Shown piece by piece: positions 25,047 through 35,290 of a DNA stretch of 64,000 bases; positions within the stretch are counted from its first letter, which is position 1; each line of letters opens with the position of its first letter. The notes below the pieces were generated by a model that had not been told where the DNA came from, ran no database searches, and was given only the letters and a program-made list of their open reading frames with translations. The translations under genes were made by a program, and so were the position numbers. This stretch comes from JBBSNV01 sp964458605. GTDB lineage: Bacteria; Pseudomonadota; Alphaproteobacteria; Reyranellales; JAQSWP01. The stretch lies in contig CAYWLS010000006.1 in the NCBI GenBank assembly GCA_964458605.1, positions 91,787 to 155,786 of the forward strand. The letters are read 5' to 3'.

Positions 25047-25478
25047 ATGGCGGCGATGAGCATACCCGAAAACCCGGTTTCGACGGACGAGGAACGGCTG
25101 AGCTTCGGCGGCGACCGGCCCTGGTTTCAGGCCATGCTGCGCGGCTGGCGGGGCTGCTGCCCGCGCTGCAACCAGCGCACCTTGTTCACTTCCTATGTGA
25201 AGATGGCCTCCTCCTGCAGCCATTGCGGGCTGGATTTCGAGCCGCTGCGGGCCGACGACGCGCCGGCCTATTTCACCATCCTCGTGGTCGGCCATATCGT
25301 AGTGCCGCTCATGCTGGTGACCGAGCAGTACTGGACCCCCTCGCTGTGGGTTCTGGCCATGATCTGGCCGCCGATTACCCTGGTTCTTTGCCTGGCGTTG
25401 CTGCCGCGCATCAAGGGCGCGGTAATCGCCCTGCAGTGGGCCCTCAACATCCGGCCGGGCGGCGTCGATCCGATCTGA
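25047..25478 (+). CDS. DUF983 zinc-ribbon membrane protein
   Basis: 143 residues. The N-terminal half has a zinc ribbon, CCPRCNQRTLFTSYVKMASS then CSHCGLDF (two CxxC pairs), and the C-terminal half has two membrane helices (ILVVGHIVVPLMLV and VLAMIWPPITLVLCLALL). This is the DUF983 family, typical of alphaproteobacteria, function unknown. It commonly follows rnr, as here (47 bases downstream). Start choice between ATG at 25047 and 25056 is uncertain because neither has a good ribosome-binding site. Confidence 0.88.
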   Translation: MAAMSIPENPVSTDEERLSFGGDRPWFQAMLRGWRGCCPRCNQRTLFTSYVKMASSCSHCGLDFEPLRADDAPAYFTILVVGHIVVPLMLVTEQYWTPSLWVLAMIWPPITLVLCLALLPRIKGAVIALQWALNIRPGGVDPI

Positions 25479-25533
25479 CAGGTTTCGGTGGCCATGCTAA
25501 ATTGACGTCATCGTTTGTTTAGGGGCAATTCGA

Positions 25534-27126
25534 TTGGATCATGAAGCTATGCGCACCGGGCGGCATCGCGCCTGGTGGCGGCGTGCCAGCGGCATGGCGG
25601 TTGCGGCCTCTCTGCTGGCGCTTCTGGGGTGCGCTTCCTCCGACCAGGCTTCCGTATCGGCGGGCGATTCGGTCAGTGCCGAACGGGTCGTGGCGGCGGG
25701 ATACGGCGTGATCGTCAGCCGCTATGTCGATCCGATCGAGGACAAGACCCTGGCGCTTTATACCCTGCGCGGCTTGCGCAGCCTGGACGCCAAGCTCTCG
25801 ATCGACGAGATGCCCGACGCCAAGCTGGTGATCAGCGACGGCGACAAGCAGCTCGGCGTGTGGCAGGAGCCCGGCTCCGACGACGCGCGCGGCTGGACGC
25901 GGCTGACCGCCCAGGCGGTGCAACTGTCCTACGAATCCTCGCCTACCTTGCGCGGCTACACCCAGGACCAGGTGGTCAAGGCCGCCATCGAGGGCGCATT
26001 GCAGCCGCTCGACAAGCATTCGCGCTATTCCGATCCGTCCTCCGCCTCCGACGCGCGCTTCAACCGCGAGGGCGCCGGCGGCATCGGCGTGGCGGTGCGC
26101 TCGGTCGGCGGCATGGTGGTGATCGCCAGCGTGTTCCCGGACATGCCGGCCGACCGGGCCGGCTTCAAGCCGAACGACCGCGTCGTCGCCATCGAAGGCG
26201 AATCGGTGGTCGGCTGGGACGAGCATCGCATCGTCTCCCGCCTGCGCGGCGACGTCGACACCAAGGTGACGCTGACCGTCGAACGTCCTTCGGAATCCCG
26301 CCGCATCACCGCCACCATCGTCCGCGCCCTGATCATCCCGCCTACCGTCACCTACAAGCGGATGGGCGACGTCGCGGTCATCAAGCTGTCGGGCTTCAAC
26401 CAGGCTTCGACCCTGCGTCTGCAGAACGCCGTGCAGCAGGCCCGCAAGGAGATCGGTCCGGGCCTGGCCGGCATCGTGCTCGACATGCGCGGCAATCCGG
26501 GCGGCCTGCTCGATCAGGCGGTGTCGATCGCCAACCTGTTCCTCGAGGACGGCATGATCACCGCCACGCGCGGCCGCCATCCCGACAGCTCCCATGTCTA
26601 CCGCGCCGTGACCGGCACGGCGATCGAGCCCAAAGTGCCGATGGTGATCCTGATCAACGGCAAGTCGGCCTCGGCGGCGGAGATCGTCTCGGCGGCGCTG
26701 CAGGATCGCGGCCGGGCGGTCGTGATCGGCAGCAATTCCTATGGCAAGGCCACCGTGCAGTCGGTCATCCGCCTGCCCAATGACGGCGAACTGACCTTGA
26801 CCTGGTCGCGCCTGCATGCCCCGTCGGGCTATTCCTGGCACGACATCGGCGTCATGCCGATCGTGTGCAGCGCCGACGTGACCGACGAAGGCCAGGATCT
26901 GTCGCGCCAGTTCGCGGAACGGTCCAAGCGCATGACCGAGGTGATCGCGCTGTGGCACGCGCCCAAGCCGCCGACCGGCCAGCGCCTGGCGCAGCTGCGC
27001 GATACCTGCGCGCCATCGGACCAGGAGCCGGAAAAGGACATGCGCATCGCGCTGCGCCTGCTGCACGATCCGCAGCTCTATCAGCGCGCCATCGGCGTGA
27101 CCTCCTCGGCAGTGGCGCAGCGCTGA
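25534..27126 (+). CDS. S41-family C-terminal processing peptidase, lipoprotein
   Basis: 530 residues. A signal sequence ends in a lipobox (SLLALLGC), so it should be a lipid-anchored periplasmic or outer-membrane protein. A PDZ domain lies at about 185-270 (GGIGVAVRSVGGMVVIASVF, AGFKPNDRVVAIEGESV), then the S41 protease core: VAVIKLSGFNQ, GIVLDMRGNPGGLLDQAV, and the Ser/Lys catalytic pair in INGKSASAAEIVSAAL (about 380) and SNSYGKATVQ (about 405). It is related to Prc/CtpA proteases that trim periplasmic or envelope proteins. The TTG at 25534 has AGGGG 8 bases upstream; ATG at 25549 is the alternative. It ends at a hairpin shared with a convergent gene. Confidence 0.9.
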   Translation: MDHEAMRTGRHRAWWRRASGMAVAASLLALLGCASSDQASVSAGDSVSAERVVAAGYGVIVSRYVDPIEDKTLALYTLRGLRSLDAKLSIDEMPDAKLVISDGDKQLGVWQEPGSDDARGWTRLTAQAVQLSYESSPTLRGYTQDQVVKAAIEGALQPLDKHSRYSDPSSASDARFNREGAGGIGVAVRSVGGMVVIASVFPDMPADRAGFKPNDRVVAIEGESVVGWDEHRIVSRLRGDVDTKVTLTVERPSESRRITATIVRALIIPPTVTYKRMGDVAVIKLSGFNQASTLRLQNAVQQARKEIGPGLAGIVLDMRGNPGGLLDQAVSIANLFLEDGMITATRGRHPDSSHVYRAVTGTAIEPKVPMVILINGKSASAAEIVSAALQDRGRAVVIGSNSYGKATVQSVIRLPNDGELTLTWSRLHAPSGYSWHDIGVMPIVCSADVTDEGQDLSRQFAERSKRMTEVIALWHAPKPPTGQRLAQLRDTCAPSDQEPEKDMRIALRLLHDPQLYQRAIGVTSSAVAQR

Positions 27127-27132
27127 GGAACG

Positions 27133-27151
27133 CCGGCGGCCCCGCCGCCGG
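27133..27151. terminator. GC-rich hairpin between convergent genes
   Basis: CCGGCGGC and GCCGCCGG form a perfect 8-bp stem with a CCC loop. It fills the 25 bases between the S41 peptidase stop and the AEC transporter stop, so it may end transcripts from both sides. There is no T-tract. Confidence 0.6.
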
Positions 27152-28078
27152 TCAGTTCAGCATCGCCAGCATCGCCGGCAGGGTGAGCGCCGCCAGCGCC
27201 GTCTCGGCGGTGATGCCGGCCGCCATCAGCCGGCCGTGGCCGCCCAATTGCCGGGCCAGCACATAGGACGCGGCCGAGGTCGGCAGAGCCGCCCACAGCA
27301 CCACCACGTCGCGACCCAGCCCGCCCAGGCCCAGCTCGTGGGCGATGCCGGCCATCAGCAGCGGAAACGCCACCAGCTTCAGCCCCGACATCGCCAGCAC
27401 CGGCCAGCGCCCGGCATGCAGGGTGTGGAAATCGAGCGCTGCGCCCACCGCCATCAGGCCCAGCGCGATCGACGATTTGCCCAGGATGTCGGCGGTGGCG
27501 TTGACCGGGCCGGGCAGGCGGATGCCGGCCAGGTTGAGCGCGATGCCGGTGAGGCAGGCCAGGATCAGCGGATTGGTGACCACCAGTCGGAGCTGCTGCA
27601 GGGCATCGACCCGGCGGTTGGGGTCGCCGCCATAGCGCGCCAGCACCGTCACGCACAGCACGTTGATCACCGGCACGCACACCGCCATCGCCACGGCGAA
27701 CAGGCCGACGCCCTGGTTGCCGTACAGCGCCAGCACCGCGCCCAGCCCGACATAGGAATTGAACCGCACCGCGCCCTGGAACACCGAGGTGAAGGCCGGC
27801 CCGTCCAGCCTCAGCAGCGGCCGCAGCAGCAGGGTCAGCAGGCTCATCGCCAGCACCGCCAGCAGCAGGGTGGCGATCAGGGTCAGCGGCTCGTATTGGC
27901 CGATGCTGGCAGCGGCACTTTCCTTGACCAGCAGTGCCGGGAACAGGAAGAAATACATGAACCGCTCGGCCAGCGGCCAGAAGTCGCCGCCGGGGAAGCG
28001 CAGCCGCTGCATGCCCCAGCCCAGCGCGATCAGCAGGAAGATCGGCAGCAATGCGGTCAGGATGGTAGCGACGCCCAT
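27152..28078 (-). CDS. AEC-family (auxin efflux carrier-like) transporter
   Basis: 308 residues with about ten membrane helices in two five-helix halves, as in the AEC family of permeases for organic acids such as malate or malonate. It begins MGVATILTALLPIFLLIALG and has FMYFFLFPALLVKESAAASI and NPLILACLTGIALNLAG, the typical half-repeat starts. The substrate is unknown. The ATG at 28078 begins 8 bases after the ruvX stop, so the two are probably one transcript. It converges on the S41 peptidase gene. Confidence 0.88.
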   Translation of the reverse strand: MGVATILTALLPIFLLIALGWGMQRLRFPGGDFWPLAERFMYFFLFPALLVKESAAASIGQYEPLTLIATLLLAVLAMSLLTLLLRPLLRLDGPAFTSVFQGAVRFNSYVGLGAVLALYGNQGVGLFAVAMAVCVPVINVLCVTVLARYGGDPNRRVDALQQLRLVVTNPLILACLTGIALNLAGIRLPGPVNATADILGKSSIALGLMAVGAALDFHTLHAGRWPVLAMSGLKLVAFPLLMAGIAHELGLGGLGRDVVVLWAALPTSAASYVLARQLGGHGRLMAAGITAETALAALTLPAMLAMLN

Positions 28079-28085
28079 CGGCCGG

Positions 28086-28562
28086 CTAGGTCCGACGCCG
28101 CTGCGCCAGCCGGTCCAGCGCGATCTGCAGGATATAGGCGGCGGCCGCACGGTCGATCGCCTGGGCGCGCTTGGCCCGGCTGAGATCGGCGTCGTCGATC
28201 ATCATGCGCTCGACCGCCACGGTCGAGAGGCGCTCGTCCTGGAAGGCCAGCGGCAGGTCGCGGATGGCCAGCAGGTTGGCGGCGAACTGGCGCACCGACT
28301 GGCAGCGCGGCCCTTCGCTGCCGTCCATCGCCAGCGGCAGGCCGACGATCAGCCCGCCCACCTCGTAGCGATCGGCCAGGGCGAATAGAAGCTGGGCATC
28401 GGCGGCGAATTTGTTGCGGCGGATGGTCTGCAGCGGGGTGGCCAGACCCAGCAGCGCATCGGACACCGCCAGGCCGATGGTCTTGGTGCCGACATCCAGC
28501 CCCATCAGCCGCCGGCTGGCGGGCAGGGCGTCGGGCATCCGTTCGAGCGCGATCACCGCCAT
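28086..28562 (-). CDS. ruvX: Putative pre-16S rRNA nuclease RuvX/YqgF
   Basis: 158 residues of the YqgF/RuvX RNase H-fold family, involved in 16S rRNA 5'-end maturation and proposed as a Holliday-junction resolvase. Motifs: LMGLDVGTKTIGLAVSD (first catalytic aspartate), GLIVGLPLAMDGSEGPRCQS, LAFQDERLSTVAVE with the conserved Glu, and IDRAAAAYILQIALD with the last aspartate. The order near gatCAB is common in alphaproteobacteria. An AEC transporter gene follows 7 bases later. Confidence 0.93.
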   Translation of the reverse strand: MAVIALERMPDALPASRRLMGLDVGTKTIGLAVSDALLGLATPLQTIRRNKFAADAQLLFALADRYEVGGLIVGLPLAMDGSEGPRCQSVRQFAANLLAIRDLPLAFQDERLSTVAVERMMIDDADLSRAKRAQAIDRAAAAYILQIALDRLAQRRRT

Positions 28563-28584
28563 GGCGCGGCCTGTCCTCCGGCGC

Positions 28585-29274
28585 TCAGGGGCGCGGCCGC
28601 CATCCCTGCGGCGTGGCCAGGAACACCTGGTCGGCGCGCTGGCTCTTGCCGCTGGCGCAGTCCTGGATCTCGCGGTCGATCACGATGTCGGCCGTGCCGT
28701 CCTTGTTCATGTCGGCGAAGCGCACCGCCGCCGCCGTCAGCACGCGCGCCACGCCAGCCGGGCCGGCATAGGCGCAGCCGCGCGACTGGTTGTCGAAATG
28801 CGCCTCGAACAGGGTGTCGACCCGTCCGCCGTCCAGATCGACCACGCGATAGGAACGCAGCAGCAGGCCTTTTTCCGGCTGCTGCTGCACGAAGAACAGG
28901 TCGAACGCGCCGCCCGGGCGGCGCAGCACCACCGGCGACTCGACGGCGCCTTCCAGCACCTTGCGCGGCTGGGCGGCATCGCCCGATATGTCGAGGACAT
29001 AGACGCTGCTCTGCAGCCCGCCGAAATCGCTCACCGCTACGGCGACGCGCTTGGCGTCGACGCGGCAGGAGAAGGCGATGGTAAAATCGGGACCGGGAAA
29101 TTCCTGATGCAGCCAGGCATTGGTCTTGCGCCGCTGGTCCTGGTCCAGCGCCGCGTTGAGGCGTTGGCAGGGTTGGGGATCGGCGGCGCGGGCGGCCGAG
29201 GCGAAGGGTCCGGCCAGCGCCAGCAACGCGGCGACGCCGGACAGCAAAAACAGCAGCTTGTGGGTGATACGCAT
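28585..29274 (-). CDS. Secreted protein of unknown function with an FG-GAP-like calcium motif
   Basis: 229 residues. A signal peptide (MRITHKLLFLLSGVAALLALA... ending SAARA) directs export. The mature part has short beta-strand-like segments and near the C-terminus DMNKDGTADIVIDREIQDC, a DxNxDGxxD loop of the kind in FG-GAP/VCBS or dockerin-like repeats that bind calcium. Only one such loop is clear. Four to five cysteines suggest disulfides. I do not recognise the family. It lies between ruvX (same strand, 22 bases downstream) and the divergent gatC. The start at 29274 is chosen as the first residue of the signal peptide; upstream frame is not signal-like. Confidence 0.72.
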   Translation of the reverse strand: MRITHKLLFLLSGVAALLALAGPFASAARAADPQPCQRLNAALDQDQRRKTNAWLHQEFPGPDFTIAFSCRVDAKRVAVAVSDFGGLQSSVYVLDISGDAAQPRKVLEGAVESPVVLRRPGGAFDLFFVQQQPEKGLLLRSYRVVDLDGGRVDTLFEAHFDNQSRGCAYAGPAGVARVLTAAAVRFADMNKDGTADIVIDREIQDCASGKSQRADQVFLATPQGWRPRP

Positions 29275-29432
29275 ATCGGCAGGCACGTTAGGCCCGCACC
29301 GTTGCCAGCACAAGCGCAATCGGCCGAAAAGCCTTGGATTCCGGCCGGTTGCGCGGCGTTGCGCGGGGTCGGGCACGATGATACGTTGCCGCGCCTTCGG
29401 CACCGCCAATTCATGTTTTGGAGAGCAGTTCA

Positions 29433-29750
29433 ATGGCGCTGGATCGTCAGACCGTCGCCCGCATCGCGCGTTTGGCGCGCATCAAGGTCCCCGAATCCGA
29501 ACTCGACGGCCTGGCCGGCGAGCTGTCGGACATCATGACCTGGATCGAGCAACTGAACGAGGTCGACACCCGCGCCGTCGAGCCGATGACCAGCGTGGCC
29601 GACCTGTCGCTGCCGCGGCGCAAGGACGAAGTGACCGACGGCGGCATCGCCCAGCGCATCCTGGCCAACGCGCCGGGCGGGGCGGTGCTGATTGAAGCCG
29701 GCAAGCCGGAGGCGGGCGGCTTCTTCACCGTGCCCAAGGTGGTGGAATAG
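29433..29750 (+). CDS. gatC: Asp-tRNA(Asn)/Glu-tRNA(Gln) amidotransferase subunit C
   Basis: 105 residues, the small belt subunit that stabilises the GatA-GatB complex. The start MALDRQTVARIARLARIKVP and the FTVPKVVE end are typical. GAGAG lies 6-10 bases before the ATG. gatA begins 2 bases after its stop. Presence of gatCAB implies that Gln-tRNA and/or Asn-tRNA is made by transamidation in this organism. Confidence 0.96.
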   Translation: MALDRQTVARIARLARIKVPESELDGLAGELSDIMTWIEQLNEVDTRAVEPMTSVADLSLPRRKDEVTDGGIAQRILANAPGGAVLIEAGKPEAGGFFTVPKVVE

Positions 29751-29752
29751 CC

Positions 29753-31231
29753 ATGAAGCCGACCGATCTCACCATCGCCGAGATGACCGCCGCGCTCGCC
29801 AAGGGCGAGCTGAGCGCCGTCGAACTGGCCGACGCCTACCTGGCGGCCATGGAGCAGCATCGCGGGCTGAACGCCTATATCGTCGAGTCGCCGGACCAGG
29901 CGCGCGCCATGGCCAGGGCTTCCGACGCGCGCCGCAGGAGCGGCCAGGCCGGCCTGCTCGAAGGCGTGCCGCTGGCCATCAAGGATCTGTTCTGCACCGA
30001 GGGCGTGCAGACCACCGCCGCCTCGCACATCCTGGAAGGCTTCAAGCCGGCCTACGAATCGACCGTCACGTCGAAGCTGTGGCGCGAAGGCGCGGTGATG
30101 CTGGGCAAGACCAATCTCGACGAGTTCGCCATGGGCTCGTCGAACATGACCTCGTATTTCGGCGCGGTCGAGAATCCGTGGAAGCGGCAAGGCGACAAGG
30201 AGGGCGACAACCGCAAGCTGGTGCCGGGCGGCTCGTCGGGCGGTTCGGCGGCGGCGGTGGCGGCGCGCCTCGCGCCGGGCGCGACCGGAACGGATACCGG
30301 CGGCTCGATCCGCCAGCCGGCGGCGTTCTGCGGCCTGGTCGGCCTGAAGCCGACCTATGGCCGCTGCTCGCGCTGGGGCATCGTGGCGTTCGCCTCCTCG
30401 CTCGACCAGGCCGGGCCGATCGCCCGCACGGTCAAGGACACCGCGCTGATGCTGCAGGCCATGGCCGGCCACGATCCCAAGGATTCGACCTCGGCGCCGA
30501 TCGCGGTGCCCGATTTCGTCGCGGCATGTTCGCGGCCGATCAAGGGCTTGAAGATCGGCGTTCCCAAGGAATATCGCGTCGAAGGCACCGCGCCGGAAAT
30601 CCTCGAGGTGTGGGACAAGGGCCTGGCGATGCTGCGCGAGGCCGGCGCCGAGCCGGTCGAGATCAGCCTGCCGCACACCAGATACGCGCTGCCGACCTAT
30701 TACATCGTGGCGCCGGCGGAATGTTCGTCCAACCTGGCGCGCTACGACGGCGTGCGCTTTGGCCTGCGGGTGCCGGGCAAGGACCTGATCGAGATGTACG
30801 AGAACACCCGCGGCGCGGGCTTCGGCAAGGAGACGCGCCGGCGCATCCTGATCGGCACCTATGTGCTGTCGGCGGGCTATTACGACGCCTATTACAAGAA
30901 GGCGCAGCAGGTCCGCGCGCTGATCGCGCGCGACTTCACCGCGGCGTTCGAGACCTGCGACGCCATCCTGACGCCGACCGCGCCTTCCGCTGCCTTCGCC
31001 ATGGGCGAGAAAATGGACGATCCCGTCACCATGTATCTCAACGACGTGTTCACCGTGCCCACCTCGCTGGCCGGGCTGCCGGCGATCTCGGTGCCGGTGG
31101 CGCTGAACGGCGAGGGTCTGCCGCTGGGCCTGCACCTGATCGGCCGCGCCTTCGACGAGGAAACCGTGCTGGCGACCGGCGCGGCGCTGGAGAAGGCAGC
31201 CGCCTTCACCGCGCGCCCGGCCGGATTTTAA
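29753..31231 (+). CDS. gatA: Asp-tRNA(Asn)/Glu-tRNA(Gln) amidotransferase subunit A
   Basis: 492 residues of the amidase-signature family; it frees ammonia from glutamine for GatB. The Ser-cisSer-Lys triad is visible: Lys77 in LAIKDLF, Ser161 in VPGGSSGGSAAAVA, Ser185 in GTDTGGSIRQPAAFCG. A short insertion (KRQGDKEGDNRK, about 144-155) sits just before the glycine-serine loop, as in other alphaproteobacterial GatA. It is the middle gene of gatCAB, with 2 bases to gatC and 26 to gatB. Confidence 0.97.
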   Translation: MKPTDLTIAEMTAALAKGELSAVELADAYLAAMEQHRGLNAYIVESPDQARAMARASDARRRSGQAGLLEGVPLAIKDLFCTEGVQTTAASHILEGFKPAYESTVTSKLWREGAVMLGKTNLDEFAMGSSNMTSYFGAVENPWKRQGDKEGDNRKLVPGGSSGGSAAAVAARLAPGATGTDTGGSIRQPAAFCGLVGLKPTYGRCSRWGIVAFASSLDQAGPIARTVKDTALMLQAMAGHDPKDSTSAPIAVPDFVAACSRPIKGLKIGVPKEYRVEGTAPEILEVWDKGLAMLREAGAEPVEISLPHTRYALPTYYIVAPAECSSNLARYDGVRFGLRVPGKDLIEMYENTRGAGFGKETRRRILIGTYVLSAGYYDAYYKKAQQVRALIARDFTAAFETCDAILTPTAPSAAFAMGEKMDDPVTMYLNDVFTVPTSLAGLPAISVPVALNGEGLPLGLHLIGRAFDEETVLATGAALEKAAAFTARPAGF

Positions 31232-31257
31232 GAGACCGGGTTTTAAGGAGAGCTACC

Positions 31258-32706
<1,449 letters not shown>

Positions 32707-32725
32707 GAGAGCCGGGCCGGCTGGG

Positions 32726-32749
32726 GGACGGGATCGCGGGATTCCGTCC
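32726..32749. terminator. Weak hairpin after gatB
   Basis: GGACGGGA and TTCCGTCC pair over 8 bp with one G-T wobble around an 8-base loop, 20 bases past gatB and before the convergent DJ-1/PfpI stop. There is no T-run directly after it, although a T-rich stretch (CTTGTTTCCTTGTTTCC) comes about 17 bases later. Confidence 0.4.
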
Positions 32750-32816
32750 GACGCCCAATTCCCAAGCCTTGTTTCCTTGTTTCCAAGCCTCCGACGACCA
32801 GGGCGGGCGCCGCCGC

Positions 32817-33572
32817 CTACGGGACCGCCGCGACCGGAGCGTCCTTGGGGGGCGCCGGGGCGGCGGCCGGCGCCGGCTCCTCGGCCGGCTTGGGCAGCGC
32901 GGCGGCGGCCTTCTCGACCTGGGCCTGGCGCTTGGCCTGGGTGGCGGCACTGGCCTTGGTGACGCTGTCGACCAGCGCCTTGTCGGCGCGGTTGGGATTG
33001 CCGGCGTCGAACGGCGGCTGGGGATCGTATTCGATGGTGAGCTGGATGGCGCGGGCGGCATCGTCGCCCACCAGCTCCGCCACCATCTGCAGCCCGAAAT
33101 CGATACCCGCCGTGACGCCGCCGCCGGTGACGATGCTGCCGTCGATCACGGTGCGCTCGTTGACCGGTTCCGCGCCGAACGCCTTGAGCAGGTCGAGCGA
33201 CAGCCAGTGGGTGGTGGCGCGCTTGCCGCGCAGCAGCCCGACCGCGCCCAGCAGCAGCGCGCCGGTGCAGACCGACGCCATGTGCTTGGCGCCGGCTGCC
33301 TGCCAGCGGATGAAATCGAGCGTCGGCTGGTCGGTCAGCAGCTCGTTGATGCCCGGCCCGCCCGGCACCACGAAGATGTCGCAGGCCGGCGCGTCCATGT
33401 AGGTGCTGCTGGGTTGGAACATCAGCCCCTCGATCGACTTCACCGATTCCTTGCTCCTGGCGCAGAGATGGATATCCGCGCCGGGCATCAGGGCGAACAC
33501 CTGATGCGGTCCGGTCATGTCGAGCTGGGTCATGTCGGGAAACAGCAAAAAGCCGATACGGAACTTGGCCAA
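32817..33572 (-). CDS. DJ-1/PfpI-family protein (isonitrile hydratase-like)
   Basis: 251 residues. The class I glutamine-amidotransferase-like fold of DJ-1/PfpI is shown by IGFLLFPDMTQLDMTGPHQVF, DIFVVPGGPGINELL and the nucleophile elbow SVCTGALLLGAVGLL, with the cysteine in the expected place, then ATTHWLSLDLL and TGGGVTAGIDFGL. This is closest to the isonitrile hydratase InhA group, but the substrate is not proven. The last 45 residues are an Ala/Pro/Lys-rich tail not seen in typical members. TTG at 33572 is preferred as start (GGAG 9 bases upstream, family-like N-terminus); ATG at 33623 is the alternative. Confidence 0.85.
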   Translation of the reverse strand: MAKFRIGFLLFPDMTQLDMTGPHQVFALMPGADIHLCARSKESVKSIEGLMFQPSSTYMDAPACDIFVVPGGPGINELLTDQPTLDFIRWQAAGAKHMASVCTGALLLGAVGLLRGKRATTHWLSLDLLKAFGAEPVNERTVIDGSIVTGGGVTAGIDFGLQMVAELVGDDAARAIQLTIEYDPQPPFDAGNPNRADKALVDSVTKASAATQAKRQAQVEKAAAALPKPAEEPAPAAAPAPPKDAPVAAVP

Positions 33573-33688
33573 GGTCTGGTTCTCCTGCCGGCCCGGATTG
33601 CCGGGGCGCGGACGCTGCTCCATGCTAGGCCGCTTCCGTTCCAGAAGCGACCGATCTCTTCATCTCACGGGAAAGAGGAACGAACAGG

Positions 33689-34318
33689 ATGGCAAGTCGT
33701 TTCACGCTGCACGGATTATGGCTGAGCGGGCCGACTTACAAGGTGGCGTTGATGCTTTCCATGTGCGGCCAGGCTTTTGCCTATCGCCATGTCGATCTGC
33801 GGGCGGGCAAGCACAAGACCCCGGAATTCCTGGCCATCAACCGCTACGGACAAGTGCCGGTACTGGAGGACGGCGACCTCAAGCTGTGCCAGTCCGGCTC
33901 GATCCTGGAATATCTGGCGGTGGAGCTGGGCAAGTTTGCCGGCGGCTCGGCCGAGGAAAAGGCGCGGACGCGGGAATGGCTGTTCTGGGAATTCGACAAG
34001 CTGTCGCCCAATGTCTATCGCACGCGCGCCATCAAGCGCTGGTTTTTCAAGGCCGACGACAGCGTGGCGCAGCTCTATCGCAGCCAGGCCGAGGACGCGC
34101 TGAAGGTCCTGGAAAGCCAGCTGGCCAAGACGCCCTACCTGACCGGCGCCCAGCCGACCATCGCCGATATCGCCGTGTTCGGCGTGATCGTCTATGCCGA
34201 CGAGGCAGGCTTCGACCTGGCGGCGTGGCCGCCTGTCAAAGCCTGGAAGGAGCGCTTCGAGAAACTGCCGGGCGTGAAGCTGCCCTACGATCTGTTGCCG
34301 CAACAGGACGCGGCGTGA
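33689..34318 (+). CDS. Glutathione S-transferase family protein
   Basis: 209 residues with an N-terminal thioredoxin-like domain (FTLHGLWLSGPTYKVALML, INRYGQVPVLEDGDLKLCQS with the cis-proline, and SILEYLAVELGKF) and an all-helical C-terminal domain (PTIADIAVFGVIVYADEAG). Such proteins conjugate or reduce substrates with glutathione in the cytoplasm. The catalytic residue is probably Ser13 or a nearby residue, not assigned with certainty. It is followed by a transglutaminase-like gene 16 bases later, possibly one unit. Confidence 0.88.
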   Translation: MASRFTLHGLWLSGPTYKVALMLSMCGQAFAYRHVDLRAGKHKTPEFLAINRYGQVPVLEDGDLKLCQSGSILEYLAVELGKFAGGSAEEKARTREWLFWEFDKLSPNVYRTRAIKRWFFKADDSVAQLYRSQAEDALKVLESQLAKTPYLTGAQPTIADIAVFGVIVYADEAGFDLAAWPPVKAWKERFEKLPGVKLPYDLLPQQDAA

Positions 34319-34334
34319 GGAAAAAAGACAACCG

Positions 34335-35219
34335 ATGACGATCCTGCAGGTCAGGCACACCACGATCTACAACTACGCCAAGCCGGTATCCTTCGGCGAA
34401 CATCGCCTGATGTCCCGCCCGCGCGACAGCCACGACCTGCGACTGCTGGATACGGGCCTGAGCATCACGCCGCAGCCGGCGGCGCTGCGCTGGATCCACG
34501 ATGTGTTTGGCAATTCGATCGCCATCGCCAGTTTCGGCGAGGCGCAGGCCAGCCGGCTCACCTTCGTCTCAACCTTCCGCGCCGAGCACTTCCCGGTGGC
34601 GGAGCCGGCCCAGATCGTGCTCGAGGAATACGCCCAGAAGCTGCCGTTCAGCTATGCCGTCGGCGAGGTGCCCGATCTGGGCCGGCGCGCCGAGCGCCAC
34701 TATCCCGATCCGGAGCACGAGATCGACATCTGGGCGCGCAGCTTCGTCGAGAAGACGCCCAGCCTCGCCACCATGGACGTGCTGCTGGCGATGAACCAGT
34801 CGATCAAGGCCGAGTTCGGCTATGCGCGGCGCGAGGAGGAGGGCACCCAGGCGCCGGTCGACACGCTGAGAAGCAAGAGCGGCAGTTGCCGCGATTTCGC
34901 GCTGCTGATGATGGAGGGCGTGCGCAGCCTGGGAATGGCGGCGGAATTCGTGTCCGGCTATCTCTACGACGAGAACCTGATCGGCGCGCAGGGCGGCCTG
35001 GTGGGCGGCGGCGAGACCCATGCCTGGCTGCAGGTCTACCTGCCCGGCGCGGGCTGGGTCGAATTCGATCCGACCAACGCACTGGTCGGCGGCCGCAACC
35101 TGATCCGCGTCGCCGTGGCGCGCGATGCCAGCCAGGCGGTGCCGCTGTCGGGCAGCTTCACCGGCGAGCCGGGCAGTTTCGCGCGCCTGTCGGTCAATGT
35201 CGAAGTGACCGCCGAGTAG
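34335..35219 (+). CDS. Transglutaminase-like cysteine protease family protein
   Basis: 294 residues. The N-terminal region (LQVRHTTIYNYAKPVSFGEH) is the bacterial transglutaminase-like N-domain, followed by the papain-like catalytic core: Cys in RSKSGSCRDFALLMMEGVRS (about 184), His in GGGETHAWLQVYLPGAGWVE (about 229) and Asp in FDPTNALVGG (about 244). All three triad residues are present. The family includes proteases and amide-forming or -hydrolysing enzymes; the substrate is not known. No signal peptide is seen, so it is likely cytoplasmic. Confidence 0.88.
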   Translation: MTILQVRHTTIYNYAKPVSFGEHRLMSRPRDSHDLRLLDTGLSITPQPAALRWIHDVFGNSIAIASFGEAQASRLTFVSTFRAEHFPVAEPAQIVLEEYAQKLPFSYAVGEVPDLGRRAERHYPDPEHEIDIWARSFVEKTPSLATMDVLLAMNQSIKAEFGYARREEEGTQAPVDTLRSKSGSCRDFALLMMEGVRSLGMAAEFVSGYLYDENLIGAQGGLVGGGETHAWLQVYLPGAGWVEFDPTNALVGGRNLIRVAVARDASQAVPLSGSFTGEPGSFARLSVNVEVTAE

Positions 35220-35290
35220 CCGTCTCGCCCTTGACCGCAACCGGCGAGGGGGTAGGCTTCGGCCGGGAGCGCGAGACAGAGGGCCGTCAC